A DNA stretch of 64,000 bases from WS-7 sp036505295 (lineage in GTDB: Bacteria > Eisenbacteria > RBG-16-71-46 > SZUA-252). Of the stretch, positions 1-8,369 are shown one piece after another. Made by a program: the position numbers and the translations under genes. The stretch spans positions 16,646 through 80,645 of the forward strand of contig DASXTQ010000093.1 of NCBI GenBank assembly GCA_036505295.1, in the 5' to 3' direction. Under the pieces are notes generated by a model. That model did no database searches and was not told the DNA's origin. It was given only the letters and a program-made list of their open reading frames with translations. Every line of letters begins with the position of its first letter. Position 1 is the first letter of the stretch.

Positions 1-562
1 AGAAGCGGCTGTCATGACTGTTGTCCCGGTTGTCTCCCATCATGAAGATGTGCCCCTTCGGCACCACGAAAGGACCGAAGTTGTCGCGCGCGCTGATCTC
101 GCGCGGCAGGATCCGCTCGTCGGAATGCTTGACGTAGGGCTCCCGCTGCAGCGTGTCGTTGACGTAGAGAGACTTGTTCTTGATCTCGATCGTCTGACCC
201 TCCACGGCCACGCATCGTTTGATGAAGTCGCGGCTGGGGTCGTCGGGGTACCGGAACACGATGACGTCTCCCCGATGCGGCTGGCGGATCGCGGGGAATC
301 GGTAATACACGAGACGATGGCCCGCGGCGCCGATGTCGATCTCCGAGCCGTAGACGAGCTTGTTCACGAAAAGAAAGTCCCCGACCAGGAGTGTGTCCTC
401 CATCGAGCCGGTCGGGATGCGGAACGCCTGGACGACGAGACCGCGGATCACGACCGTGAGCAGGACGGCGAGGACGATCGCCTCGACGTATTCCCGCAGG
501 GTGGACTTGGTCCGCGTGGCACGTCTCGACTTCGTCTTGGCCGCTACTCTCGCGCTCTCCAT
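1..562 (-). CDS. lepB: Signal peptidase I, 3' end cut by window edge
   Basis: Membrane serine protease that removes signal peptides from secreted pre-proteins on the outer face of the inner membrane. The visible 187 codons contain a basic N-terminus, one membrane segment at about residues 25-47, the catalytic serine in IPTGSMEDTL (Ser53), the general-base lysine in FIKRCVAVEG (Lys115) and the box E motif MGDNRDNSHDSR next to the edge. Only the last few tens of residues are missing. The start is the ATG at 560-562, just behind a strong ribosome binding site (GGGAGGTGATG). It follows lepA by 22 bases, a lepA-lepB order that is widespread in bacteria and implies co-transcription. The open frame is clear in spite of overlapping antisense frames. 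Confidence 0.95.
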   Translation of the reverse strand, partial: MESARVAAKTKSRRATRTKSTLREYVEAIVLAVLLTVVIRGLVVQAFRIPTGSMEDTLLVGDFLFVNKLVYGSEIDIGAAGHRLVYYRFPAIRQPHRGDVIVFRYPDDPSRDFIKRCVAVEGQTIEIKNKSLYVNDTLQREPYVKHSDERILPREISARDNFGPFVVPKGHIFMMGDNRDNSHDSRF

Positions 563-584
563 TCCATCACCTCCCAACCGGGCC

Positions 585-2387
585 CTACCGTTCCACGCGC
601 AGGACCGCGAGAAATGCCTCTTGCGGAATCCGGACGGTGCCGACCTGTTTCATACGTTTCTTTCCCTCGCGCTGTTTCTCGAGAAGCTTTCTCTTGCGTG
701 TGATGTCTCCGCCGTAGCATTTCGCGAGGACGTTCTTTCGCATCGCGGGGATGGTCTCCCGCGCGATGACCTGGTTTCCGATCGTGGCCTGGACGGCGAT
801 TGGAAACATCTGCCTCGGAATCAGCTCCTTGAGCTTCGCCGAAACGTCGCGACCCCAGTCGTACGCCTTCTCGCGGTGCACGATGACCGAGAGCGCGTCC
901 ACCGACTCGCTGTTCAAGAGCAGGTCCATCCGGACAAGGTCCGCCGGCTTCATCCCAGAGAACTCGTAATCCAGTGACGCGTAGCCCCGGCTGATCGACT
1001 TGAGCCTGTCGTAAAAGTCGAGCACGATCTCGGCCAGCGGTAGCTCGTAGGTGATGTGGGCGCGGGCCTCGTCCGGAAACTCCATCCCGATAAAGATGCC
1101 GCGGCGGTCCTGCGCGAGCTTCATGATGTTCCCCACGTAGTCCGCCGGCACCACGATCTGCGCCCTCACGTACGGCTCCTCGATCTGCTCGATCTGGTTC
1201 GCAGGCGGCAGGAGCGCCGGGTTTTCGACCAGCAGAACCCCGCCGTTCGTCTTGGTCACGCGGTACTCCACGCTCGGGACGGTCGCGATCAGGTTGACCC
1301 CATACTCGCGGGTGAGCCGCTCCTGGATGATCTCCATGTGGAGCAGCCCGAGAAACCCGCAGCGGAAACCGAACCCGAGCGCGAGCGACGTCTCGGGCTC
1401 GAAGGTGAGCGAGGCGTCGTTCAACTGGAGCTTGGCAAGCGACTCCTTGAGCGACTCGTAGCTCTCCGCTTCGATGGGGTAGAGCCCCGAGAACACCATC
1501 GGCTTCACCGGGCGGTATCCGGGGAGCGCCCGCGCCTCGGGGTCCAGCGCGTCTGTGATCGTGTCGCCGACCTTCGCGTCCGCGACCACCTTTACGTTCG
1601 CGATCACGTACCCCACGTCGCCGGCCGAAAGCTCCTCCTTGGGCTCGAGCCCCAGGCGCAGCACGCCGACCTCGAGCACCTCGTGGGTCTTCTCGGTGGA
1701 ATGGAACCGGACCGAGCCTCCCGCGCGGATGACGCCGCGCACGATGCGCACGTAGACGATCACGCCCCGGAATTGGTCGAACACCGAGTCGAAGATCAGA
1801 GCCTGAAGCGATTCGTTGCTCCGATCCTCGGGAGGCGGGATCCGCTCGATGACCGCCTCCAGCAGCTCCTCGATGTTGCGCCCCTCTTTCGCCGAGACCC
1901 GGATCACCTCCTCGGGCTCCACGTGCAAGAGATGCGCCATCTCGAGGGCAACGTCGTCGGGGTGGGCCGCGGGCAGGTCGATCTTGTTCAGGACCGGCAC
2001 GATGGTCAGTTTCTGGTCCAGAGCCAGAAAGAGGTTCGAGAGCGTCTGAGCCTCGATGCCCTGCGACGCGTCCACGACCAGGATCGCGCCCTCGCACGCC
2101 GCCAGGCTCCGCGAGACCTCGTAGGTGAAGTCCACGTGCCCGGGGGTGTCGATCAAGTTGAGCTGGTAGGTCTGCCCATCCCGGGCGCGGTACCCCATCG
2201 CGATCGCGTGGGACTTGATCGTGATTCCCTTCTCGCGCTCCAGGTCCATGTTGTCGAGCACCTGATCCTTCATTTTCCCTCGTGGAATCGTGTTCGTGAT
2301 CTCGAGCAGCCGGTCCGCGAGAGTCGATTTCCCGTGGTCTATGTGCGCGATGATGCAGAAGTTCCGGACAAGGGAGCGCGGATTCAT
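585..2387 (-). CDS. lepA: Elongation factor 4 (back-translocase GTPase LepA)
   Basis: Ribosome-associated GTPase of 600 residues, the usual family length. The N-terminal G domain shows AHIDHGKST (G1), the DTPGHVDF motif (G3) and NKIDLP (G4), followed by the EF-G-like domains and the LepA C-terminal domain, ending in a basic tail after GGDITRKRKLLEKQREGKKR, which is a LepA hallmark. The reading frame stays open upstream, but homology begins at MNPRSLVRNFCIIAHIDHG, so the ATG at 2385-2387 is the start. It sits 10 bases after the upstream DUF5683-like gene and 22 bases before lepB, so all are likely in one transcript. Confidence 0.97.
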   Translation of the reverse strand: MNPRSLVRNFCIIAHIDHGKSTLADRLLEITNTIPRGKMKDQVLDNMDLEREKGITIKSHAIAMGYRARDGQTYQLNLIDTPGHVDFTYEVSRSLAACEGAILVVDASQGIEAQTLSNLFLALDQKLTIVPVLNKIDLPAAHPDDVALEMAHLLHVEPEEVIRVSAKEGRNIEELLEAVIERIPPPEDRSNESLQALIFDSVFDQFRGVIVYVRIVRGVIRAGGSVRFHSTEKTHEVLEVGVLRLGLEPKEELSAGDVGYVIANVKVVADAKVGDTITDALDPEARALPGYRPVKPMVFSGLYPIEAESYESLKESLAKLQLNDASLTFEPETSLALGFGFRCGFLGLLHMEIIQERLTREYGVNLIATVPSVEYRVTKTNGGVLLVENPALLPPANQIEQIEEPYVRAQIVVPADYVGNIMKLAQDRRGIFIGMEFPDEARAHITYELPLAEIVLDFYDRLKSISRGYASLDYEFSGMKPADLVRMDLLLNSESVDALSVIVHREKAYDWGRDVSAKLKELIPRQMFPIAVQATIGNQVIARETIPAMRKNVLAKCYGGDITRKRKLLEKQREGKKRMKQVGTVRIPQEAFLAVLRVER

Positions 2388-2397
2388 GGGCGGGGGA

Positions 2398-2991
2398 TCA
2401 GAATCGGGTCCGGAGGGCGAGTGTGATTCGGGGCTTCTCCCCTGGTTCCGAAGAGCCGAAATCCGCCTCGAAGGTTCCGAGGTGGGCATCGACGTACGCA
2501 TCGACGGTGGAAAGGAGGTGGGCGGCGATGCCCCACCAGATCCAATTGATCTTCTTGTTCCGATGCACCTCCCGATCCTGGTCCGCGGCCAGGTACGCGG
2601 GGTCGACTTGGTAGTCCACTCCGGCCTCGACATCTGCGGAGGCGATGGCGCTCAGGCGATCCACCGCGTCGTTCTCCTTCCGGTATTCGTTCCATGCCTG
2701 GTACGCGAGGAGCCCCTCGCCGGCGACCACCGCCACGGCTTTCAGATACTTGCGGTTGTAGAGTTGCCCCCAGCCGGGCACGGCTGCCGACCGGAGCATG
2801 ACGAGAAAAGGACGCGATCGATGACGGAGTGAATCCGCGCGGGCCGAGGCGGGCGCGGGGGGAGCCGATGCCGCGAAAGCCGCGGCGGCGCCCCACGCGA
2901 GCAGGAAAGCCGCGAGTAGAAACGCAGCGCTATTCCTTGGTGAAGGCTTGAGCGATCGCAAGGAAGAGGAGCAGCAATCCGCCGAATGCAT
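2398..2991 (-). CDS. DUF5683-like exported/membrane protein
   Basis: Protein of up to 197 residues of unknown function. It has a hydrophobic segment that looks like a signal peptide (residues 20-41, rich in Ala and Leu) and then the motif PGWGQLYNRKYLKA, the conserved core of DUF5683 and related small membrane proteins in Bacteroidetes-like and candidate-phylum genomes. A second hydrophobic stretch, INWIWWGIAAHLL, follows near residue 145. The assigned ATG overlaps the end of the upstream gene by 62 bases. A TTG at 2959-2961 would shorten the n-region of the signal peptide, so the start is uncertain. It precedes lepA by 10 bases. Family assignment is from the motif only. Confidence 0.7.
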   Translation of the reverse strand: MHSADCCSSSLRSLKPSPRNSAAFLLAAFLLAWGAAAAFAASAPPAPASARADSLRHRSRPFLVMLRSAAVPGWGQLYNRKYLKAVAVVAGEGLLAYQAWNEYRKENDAVDRLSAIASADVEAGVDYQVDPAYLAADQDREVHRNKKINWIWWGIAAHLLSTVDAYVDAHLGTFEADFGSSEPGEKPRITLALRTRF

Positions 2992-3205
2992 AAACTCCGA
3001 TCACAACGCCATGGGTGAAATCGTGTCCCAACGAGGAGTGCCGCAACAGGTACTGGAGCCCTTCCGCAAGCGTGACGACCAACACGATCAGGACCACGAA
3101 CGACCACTTTCGAGTGATAGCGACAATCACGATCGCGACCAGGAACGCGATCACGCGTGGATCGGTCCAATTGAGTGAGAGGAGCGAATGGATGAAATCA
3201 TTCAT
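2930..3205 (-). CDS. Small three-helix membrane protein
   Basis: A 91-residue protein that I do not recognise. It consists almost entirely of three hydrophobic segments (about residues 17-30, 34-46 and 66-86) separated by short charged loops, so it is an inner-membrane protein. The loop HSSLGHDFTHG contains three histidines. The ATG lies only 23 bases downstream of the tRNA-Sec gene, so it probably shares that transcript; GAGGTTG ten bases upstream may be its ribosome binding site. Its 3' end overlaps the next gene in another frame. No function can be assigned. Confidence 0.65.
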   Translation of the reverse strand: MNDFIHSLLSLNWTDPRVIAFLVAIVIVAITRKWSFVVLIVLVVTLAEGLQYLLRHSSLGHDFTHGVVIGVYAFGGLLLLFLAIAQAFTKE

Positions 3206-3228
3206 CGTATCTCAACCTCGAATCGTGA

Positions 3229-3326
3229 TGGCGGGAACGTGTGGGAATCGAACCCACCTCGGGCGTTATGAGCGCCCGACAGAAGGATTTGAAGTCCTCG
3301 GAGTCCACCAGAACCCATCCGTCCCC
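3229..3326 (-). tRNA. selC: tRNA-Sec (anticodon UCA)
   Basis: Selenocysteine tRNA that reads UGA. Read 5' to 3' on the minus strand it has an 8-position acceptor arm (GGGGACGG against ACGTTCCC, with one G-A mismatch at the eighth pair), the linker AT, a 6-bp D-stem GGGTTC/GGACTC closed by the 4-base loop TGGT, and the anticodon arm GAGGA-CTTCAAA-TCCTT with anticodon TCA. A long variable arm follows (7-bp stem TCGGGCG/CGCCCGA), then T-arm GTGGG-TTCGATT-CCCAC, discriminator G and an encoded CCA. The 6-bp/4-base D-arm, 8+5 acceptor-T helix and UCA anticodon are diagnostic. It lies 10 bases after the selD stop codon. Confidence 0.95.
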
Positions 3327-3336
3327 GCACTTGGCG

Positions 3337-4392
3337 TCACGCCGCCACCTCGAGCGGGCGCGTTCGGCGGGGAAGAACTTCCCCGACCACCGTCGCGGAC
3401 ACCTTTCCCCGCGCGAGCCGGCGCATGAGCGCGGTCGCGCGCGAAGGCCGAACCGCGATCAGGAGGCCCCCGGAGGTCTGCGGGTCGACAAGCACGTGCC
3501 GGAGCGGCTCGGATACGCCGGCGTCGAAGGTCACGTGGGGCGCGGCGTAGGCCGCGTTGGTCATCAACCCGCCGGGCATGACGCCCCGGGCCGCGAGCTC
3601 CAGCACGCCCGGCAACACGGGAACCGCCGCGCTCCAGATCCGGATCGTCTTCCGGCTGGCGCGGGCGACGTTCAGCGCGTGACCCAAGAGACCGAAGCCC
3701 GTCACGTCGGTCGCCGCGCTCACCCCCACGGCCTGCATCGCCTCCCCCGCGGCGCGGTTCAGCGTCGCCATCTGGGTCGTCATGAGATCGACCGTCTCTT
3801 CCGGGAGGAGGCGCTGCTTCAGCGCGGTCGCAAGGATGCCGACCCCCAAGGGCTTTGTCAAAATGAGCATGTCTCCGCCCTTGGCCCCCGCGTTCGAGAC
3901 GATCCGCTTCGGGTGGACCTCCCCGGTGACCGCGAATCCGAACTTCATCTCCTTGTCGCGCACGGAGTGTCCTCCCATGAGCGCCACACGCGCCTGCTTC
4001 AGCGTCGCAGCGCCCCCGCGGAGGATCTCGCCTAAGACCGCCATGTCCCCCGACTCGGGATAGCAAACGATCGAGAGCGCGGTCAGCGGCGTTCCGCCCA
4101 TGGCATAGACGTCGCTCAACGCGTTCGCGGCGGCGATCCGCCCGAAGTCGAATGGATCGTTGACCATGGGCGTGAAGAAATCCACCGTCTGGACGAGCGC
4201 GCGCGTAGGAGAGATCCGGTACACGCCGGCGTCGTCCCAGGTTTCGGGACCGATCAGCACGCCTTTCGATCTCGGAGCACCGGGGAGGGCGGAGAGGACC
4301 TGGCTCAAGTCGAGGGGGCTGAGCTTCGCGGCGCAGCCCGCGCAGGACACCTGCTCGGTCAAACGCACGGCTTCGCTTCGCGCGCGGTTCAC
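3337..4392 (-). CDS. selD: Selenide, water dikinase
   Basis: Makes selenophosphate, the selenium donor for selenocysteine (and 2-selenouridine) synthesis, from selenide and ATP. The protein is 351 residues, close to the family norm. The N-terminal loop CAGCAAKLSP carries Cys20 and Lys23, matching the catalytic Cys/Sec and Lys of SelD; this is the cysteine form, so the enzyme itself needs no UGA recoding. The AIRS-type core includes VQTVDFFTPMVNDPFDFGRI and LPDVYAMGG-like segments, and the C-terminal part has DVTGFGLLGH and DPQTSGGLL. It starts at a GTG that overlaps the ridA stop codon and is followed directly by tRNA-Sec. selA and selB are not in the window. Confidence 0.96.
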   Translation of the reverse strand: MNRARSEAVRLTEQVSCAGCAAKLSPLDLSQVLSALPGAPRSKGVLIGPETWDDAGVYRISPTRALVQTVDFFTPMVNDPFDFGRIAAANALSDVYAMGGTPLTALSIVCYPESGDMAVLGEILRGGAATLKQARVALMGGHSVRDKEMKFGFAVTGEVHPKRIVSNAGAKGGDMLILTKPLGVGILATALKQRLLPEETVDLMTTQMATLNRAAGEAMQAVGVSAATDVTGFGLLGHALNVARASRKTIRIWSAAVPVLPGVLELAARGVMPGGLMTNAAYAAPHVTFDAGVSEPLRHVLVDPQTSGGLLIAVRPSRATALMRRLARGKVSATVVGEVLPRRTRPLEVAA

Positions 4393-4790
4393 GTGAGAAA
4401 CGCCCAGACCTCGATCTCGACCCTTGCGTCCCGAGGTAGCGAGCGGACCGCGACGGTGCTCCGCGCCGGCTTGGGGTCCGGGAAGAACCCCCCGTAGACC
4501 TCGTTCATGGCTGCGAAGTCGCCCATGTCGGCCAGAAACACCGTGGTCTTGACCACGTCACCCAACCCCGCGTCGGCCGCCTTCAGAACCGCTTCGAGGT
4601 TTCGAAGGGCGCGCTCGGTTTCCGGCCCCACCCCGCCTGAGACGAGCTTCCCCGTCGCTGGGTCGAGGCCCACCTGGCCGGACGAAACGATCCAACGCCC
4701 GGCGAGCGACCCCGTCCGGCCCTGCGCGTAGGGCCCGATCGCCGCGGGCGCGTTCGGGGTTTGGATGGCAGCCAGCGGATCCGGGCTCAC
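4389..4790 (-). CDS. ridA: RidA family enamine/imine deaminase
   Basis: A 133-residue protein of the RidA (YjgF/UK114) family, which hydrolyses reactive 2-aminoacrylate-type enamines formed by PLP enzymes. Diagnostic segments are AAIGPYAQG, VSSGQVGLDP, NLEAVLKAA, VVKTTVFLADM, FAAMNEVYGGFF and the C-terminal PARSTVAVRSLPRDARVEIEVWA, whose Arg is the substrate-carboxylate ligand in the family. The GTG start overlaps the glmS stop (GTGA) and the stop overlaps the selD start, so glmS-ridA-selD are translationally coupled. The frame is open far upstream inside glmS, but homology only begins after the GTG. Confidence 0.93.
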   Translation of the reverse strand: MSPDPLAAIQTPNAPAAIGPYAQGRTGSLAGRWIVSSGQVGLDPATGKLVSGGVGPETERALRNLEAVLKAADAGLGDVVKTTVFLADMGDFAAMNEVYGGFFPDPKPARSTVAVRSLPRDARVEIEVWAFLT

Positions 4791-6613
4791 TCGACCGTGA
4801 CGCTCTTGGCCAAGTTGCGGGGCTGGTCCACGTCGCACTTGCGCTCCACCGCGATATAGTACGCGAGCAGCTGGAGCGGTACGACCGAGAGGAGCGGCGT
4901 GAGCGGCCCGAGCACGCGCGGGATATAGAGCACATGGTCCGCCTTGGTCGCCACGTGCTCGTCCCCCTCGGAAGCGATCGCGATGATCTTGCCTCGCCGG
5001 GCCCTCACCTCTTCCATGTTGTTCAGGACCTTCTCGTAGGCCGAGTCCTGCGTGCAAATGAACACGACCGGCATGTTCTCGTCGATGAGCGCGATCGGGC
5101 CGTGCTTCATCTCGGCGGCGGGGTAGCCCTCCGCGTGGATGTACGAAATCTCCTTGAGCTTCAAGGCCCCCTCGAGCGCGACCGGAAAATTGTAGCCGCG
5201 TCCCAGGTAGAGGAAGTTGTTGTGGCGGGCGTACGCCTGCGCGATCGCCTTCACCTTGTCGGCGCCGGCCAGGATGCGCTCAATCTTGTCGGGGATCGAC
5301 GCGAGCTCCCGCGTCAGCTCGGCTCCAAGCTCCGGGGAGAGCTCGCCCAAGCGCCCGAGGTACAAGGTCAGGAGGGCGAGCGCCGCGACCTGCGACGTGA
5401 ACGCCTTCGTCGACGCCACGCCGATCTCAGGTCCCGCGTGGATGTAAACGCCGCCGCCCGACTCGCGCGCGATCGTGCTTCCGACCACGTTGCAGACGCC
5501 GAGCACCCGCGCGCCTCTCCGCTTGGCCTCGCGCATCGCCGCCAGCGTGTCGGCGGTCTCGCCCGACTGGCTCACCGCGATCACCACCGTCCCGGGCTCC
5601 AGAATCGGATTCCGGTACCGGAACTCCGAGGCATACTCCACCTCGACCGGGATGCGGGCCAGCTCCTCGATCAGGTACTCGCCGATCATTCCGGCATGCC
5701 AGGAGGTCCCGCACGCGGTGATGACGACGCGGGTGATCGCGCGAAGCTCGGCCGGCGACATGTTGAGCCCGCCCAGGCGCGACGTCCCTTCTTCGGCCAG
5801 CAAGCGGCCGCGGAGGGTGTTCCGGAGCGACTGGGGCTGCTCGAAGATCTCCTTGAGCATGAAATGCGCGTATCCCGCCTTCTCGATTTTCTCGAGATCC
5901 CAATCGACGGTCTCCACGCGTTTCGAAACGGTCTCCTCTCGGATCGTGGTGGTGTGGATCCCCCGGGGCGTGAGCACGACCATCTCTTCGTCGTCGAGAT
6001 ACACGACCTGATTCGTGTGCCGGATGATCGCGGAAACGTCGGACGCGAGCACGTACTCGGAATCGCAGATTCCGACCACGAGCGGGCTCCCGTGGCGAGC
6101 GCCCACGATCTTTCCGGGGTCGTCCCGCGCGATGACGGCGATGCCGTACGTCCCGGTGACATGCCGGAGCGCGGCGGCCACCGCACGCTCCAGATTGCCC
6201 TCGAAGTACTTCTCGATCAGGTGGGCGATGGTCTCGGTATCGGTGTCGGTGGTGAAGCGATGCCCTTCCTCTTCGAGCTTCTTCCTGAGGGTGACGTAGT
6301 TTTCGATGATTCCGTTGTGCGCGACCGCGATGTTGCCCTTGCAGTCCACGTGAGGGTGGGCGTTGACCGTGGTGGGCTCACCGTGCGTCGCCCAGCGCGT
6401 GTGGGCAATGCCGAGGGTCCCGCGCGGCTTGGATCCGTCCAGGAGCCCTTCCAGCACGGCGATCTTGCCGGCCGCCTTCTGTACGATCAGCCCCTGGCCG
6501 TTCAGGATGGCGACTCCGGCGGAGTCGTAGCCGCGATACTCCAACCGCTTCAGCCCTTCGAGCAGGATCGGCAGTGATTCCTGCGATCCGACGTATCCCA
6601 CGATTCCGCACAT
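4787..6613 (-). CDS. glmS: Glutamine-fructose-6-phosphate aminotransferase (isomerizing)
   Basis: Makes glucosamine-6-phosphate, the entry point to UDP-GlcNAc, peptidoglycan and lipid A. The protein has 608 residues. The start is fixed by the MCGIVGYVG motif, because Cys2 becomes the N-terminal nucleophile of the class II glutaminase domain after Met removal; further motifs are LEYRGYDSAG, HTRWATHGEPT and HNGIIENY. Two SIS domains follow (TACGTSWHAG; SQSGETADTLAAM; ALEGALKLKEISYIHAEGY), and the C-terminus is DQPRNLAKSVTVE, typical of GlmS. It starts 17 bases after the glmM stop, and its own stop overlaps ridA. Confidence 0.98.
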   Translation of the reverse strand: MCGIVGYVGSQESLPILLEGLKRLEYRGYDSAGVAILNGQGLIVQKAAGKIAVLEGLLDGSKPRGTLGIAHTRWATHGEPTTVNAHPHVDCKGNIAVAHNGIIENYVTLRKKLEEEGHRFTTDTDTETIAHLIEKYFEGNLERAVAAALRHVTGTYGIAVIARDDPGKIVGARHGSPLVVGICDSEYVLASDVSAIIRHTNQVVYLDDEEMVVLTPRGIHTTTIREETVSKRVETVDWDLEKIEKAGYAHFMLKEIFEQPQSLRNTLRGRLLAEEGTSRLGGLNMSPAELRAITRVVITACGTSWHAGMIGEYLIEELARIPVEVEYASEFRYRNPILEPGTVVIAVSQSGETADTLAAMREAKRRGARVLGVCNVVGSTIARESGGGVYIHAGPEIGVASTKAFTSQVAALALLTLYLGRLGELSPELGAELTRELASIPDKIERILAGADKVKAIAQAYARHNNFLYLGRGYNFPVALEGALKLKEISYIHAEGYPAAEMKHGPIALIDENMPVVFICTQDSAYEKVLNNMEEVRARRGKIIAIASEGDEHVATKADHVLYIPRVLGPLTPLLSVVPLQLLAYYIAVERKCDVDQPRNLAKSVTVE

Positions 6614-6630
6614 AGTCTCGGCCCTCCCGC

Positions 6631-8085
6631 CTAGCGCGCTCGAGCGTGCATTTGCGACCGCTCGATCGCCTGGCCAGCACGGCTCGCCAAAGCCTCGGCA
6701 TCCTCCCGGCTCCGTGCTTCCGCCAGGATCCGCACGATGGGTTCCGTGCCTGAAGCGCGCACTTGGACCCACGAATCTTCCCAGACGTACTTTTCCCCGT
6801 CCAGAACATTGCGTTCTCCGTCCGGGAACTCGCGGCGCAGCGCTTCGGAGAGCGCCTCTGTATCCTCCAGCCTCAAATCGAGCTTGCGCTTGACCATGAT
6901 GACCGGCGGCAGCTCGGCGAGACGCGCGCTCAAGCTTCGCGCGTCACGCGCGAGCCAATCGACCACGATGGCCGCGGCGAGGAGGCCGTCGCGCGTCGCG
7001 TGCAGGGCCGGATAGATCACGCCCCCGTTCCCTTCCCCACCGATCACACCGCCGATCTCGATCAGCTTCTGCGCGACGTGGGCCTCGCCGATCTTCGTCC
7101 GATGCACCGTCGCGCCGTACCGCCGCGCGATCCGATCGACCCCGATCGAGGTCGACGCGTTCACCGCCACCGGGCCGGGATGGAGCGAGAGCGCCCAATC
7201 CACCGCGATTTGAAGCGTACGCTCTTCGCCGATCGGCTCGCCTCGCTCGTCGACGATCGCGAGCCGGTCGGCATCGGGATCGTTCGCCAACCCGAGCGCG
7301 GCTCCCGTCGCCCGCACGCGTTCGCCGAGCGCGCCGAGGTTCTCGGGGAGCGGCTCCGCCACCCGCGGGAATCGGCCGGTCGGCTCGCAGAAGAGCCGCT
7401 CCACCTCGCAGCCCAACGCTTCGAGCAGCGCGGGGGTCGCTTCCCATCCGGCGCCGTTCGTCGCGTCCACCACCACGCGAAAGCGGCGGGCGCGGATCCG
7501 GGGCCGATCGAAGCCCGCGAGCGCAAGAATCGCGTCGCGATGGCGCCCGATCGCGTCCGGATCCTCTCGGATCGATCCTACGTGCGTGTGCGAGGCCCAC
7601 GCGACTCCTCCGATCCTCGCGCGGCGCGCCACTTCCTCAGATTGCGCCGGCGCGAGGAACGTACCTCCCGGGCCGAACAGCTTGAGGGCGTTCCAAGGGG
7701 CGGGATTGTGGCTCGCCGTGATCGCGATGCCCCCCGACGCTCCGTGGTGTCGGATCGCGAAGAGTATGGTGGGCGTCGGCGCGATCCCAACGTCCACGAC
7801 GTCGTGTCCCGATGCCAGGAGCACCGCCTGCGTGAGTCGCGAGACCCAGGCGCCGCTCGGGCGCGTGTCGCGTCCGACGACCACGGGCCCCGGATCGAGG
7901 AAGGAGGCGTGCGCCCCCGCAACCCGGAGCACGACGTCGGGCGTGAGGGTTTGCCCCACGATCCCACGGACGCCGGATGGGCTGACCATGAGGCCCTGCA
8001 GAGGATCGGAAGCGGGACCTTTCGGTTCCCGCGTTCCCGCCGCGTCCCCCGCATGGGGGTGCGCGGCGTTGCGGTTTGTCGTCAT
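6631..8085 (-). CDS. glmM: Phosphoglucosamine mutase-type phosphohexomutase
   Basis: Phosphohexomutase of 484 residues, placed directly upstream of glmS, which points to GlmM (GlcN-6-P to GlcN-1-P). The phosphoserine loop ITASHNPAPWN, the magnesium loop DPDADRLAIVDERG, the sugar-specificity loop GEGNGGVIYPAL and the C-terminal phosphate-binding RASGTEPIVRILAEA are all present. The N-terminus reads SPSGVRGIVG rather than FGTDGIRG, a variant shared with archaeal-type and multi-specific PGM/PMM enzymes, so activity on other hexose phosphates is possible. The ATG at 8083-8085 is the start; the frame continues upstream through the tRNA genes only by chance. Confidence 0.9.
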   Translation of the reverse strand: MTTNRNAAHPHAGDAAGTREPKGPASDPLQGLMVSPSGVRGIVGQTLTPDVVLRVAGAHASFLDPGPVVVGRDTRPSGAWVSRLTQAVLLASGHDVVDVGIAPTPTILFAIRHHGASGGIAITASHNPAPWNALKLFGPGGTFLAPAQSEEVARRARIGGVAWASHTHVGSIREDPDAIGRHRDAILALAGFDRPRIRARRFRVVVDATNGAGWEATPALLEALGCEVERLFCEPTGRFPRVAEPLPENLGALGERVRATGAALGLANDPDADRLAIVDERGEPIGEERTLQIAVDWALSLHPGPVAVNASTSIGVDRIARRYGATVHRTKIGEAHVAQKLIEIGGVIGGEGNGGVIYPALHATRDGLLAAAIVVDWLARDARSLSARLAELPPVIMVKRKLDLRLEDTEALSEALRREFPDGERNVLDGEKYVWEDSWVQVRASGTEPIVRILAEARSREDAEALASRAGQAIERSQMHARAR

Positions 8086-8123
8086 GACATGTGGCCGAGG
8101 GTACGGGTCGGCCGGCCCGGGAA

Positions 8124-8199
8124 TGGAGCTGGTGACCGGAATCGAACCGGTGACCCCGTCATTACGAGTGACGTGCTCTACCAGCTGAGCTACACCAGC
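8124..8199 (-). tRNA. tRNA-Thr (anticodon CGU)
   Basis: A canonical 76-base tRNA with encoded CCA. Acceptor GCTGGTG pairs with CACCAGC, the D-arm is GCTC-AGCTGGTA-GAGC, the anticodon arm is CGTCA-CTCGTAA-TGACG with anticodon CGT, and the T-arm is ACCGG-TTCGATT-CCGGT. It follows tRNA-Phe by 51 bases on the same strand and precedes glmM by 38 bases. Confidence 0.96.
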
Positions 8200-8250
8200 T
8201 TGGTTTTCGAGAGACGTGATGCTCTGCCGTGGAGGACCGGCCAAAATGAA

Positions 8251-8326
8251 TGGTGCGACCCCGCAGAATCGAACTGCGGACACCCACGTTTTCAGCGTGG
8301 TGCTCTACCAACTGAGCTAGGGTCGC
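8251..8326 (-). tRNA. tRNA-Phe (anticodon GAA)
   Basis: A canonical 76-base tRNA with encoded CCA. Acceptor GCGACCC pairs with GGGTCGC, the D-arm is GCTC-AGTTGGTA-GAGC, the anticodon arm is CCACG-CTGAAAA-CGTGG with anticodon GAA, and the T-arm is CGCAG-TTCGATT-CTGCG. It lies about 5 bases after the predicted transcription start of the promoter at 8338-8366. Confidence 0.97.
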
Positions 8327-8337
8327 GCCGGACGGCA

Positions 8338-8366
8338 ACGCTATCATGACGGGCACCCTCGGTCAA
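8338..8366 (-). promoter_or_regulatory. Sigma-70-type promoter for tRNA-Phe/tRNA-Thr
   Basis: On the minus strand, TTGACC (-35) and TAGCGT (-10) are separated by exactly 17 bases. The expected start is near 8331, just ahead of the tRNA-Phe 5' end at 8326. The same TTGAC...TANNNT pattern appears in front of dinG and other genes here. Confidence 0.7.
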
Positions 8367-8369
8367 CGG

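Noticed and set aside
3231..3328. Alternative tRNA-Sec ends with an 8-bp GCGGGGAC/GTTCCCGC acceptor
   Set aside because: That folding is fully paired but gives discriminator C and no CCA, and shifts the D-stem out of the standard 8+2+6 spacing. The ends at 3326 and 3229 give discriminator G and CCA.
6614..6630. glmS ribozyme or leader riboswitch in front of glmS
   Set aside because: Only 17 bases separate glmM and glmS, too short for a ribozyme, and none is visible inside the end of glmM.
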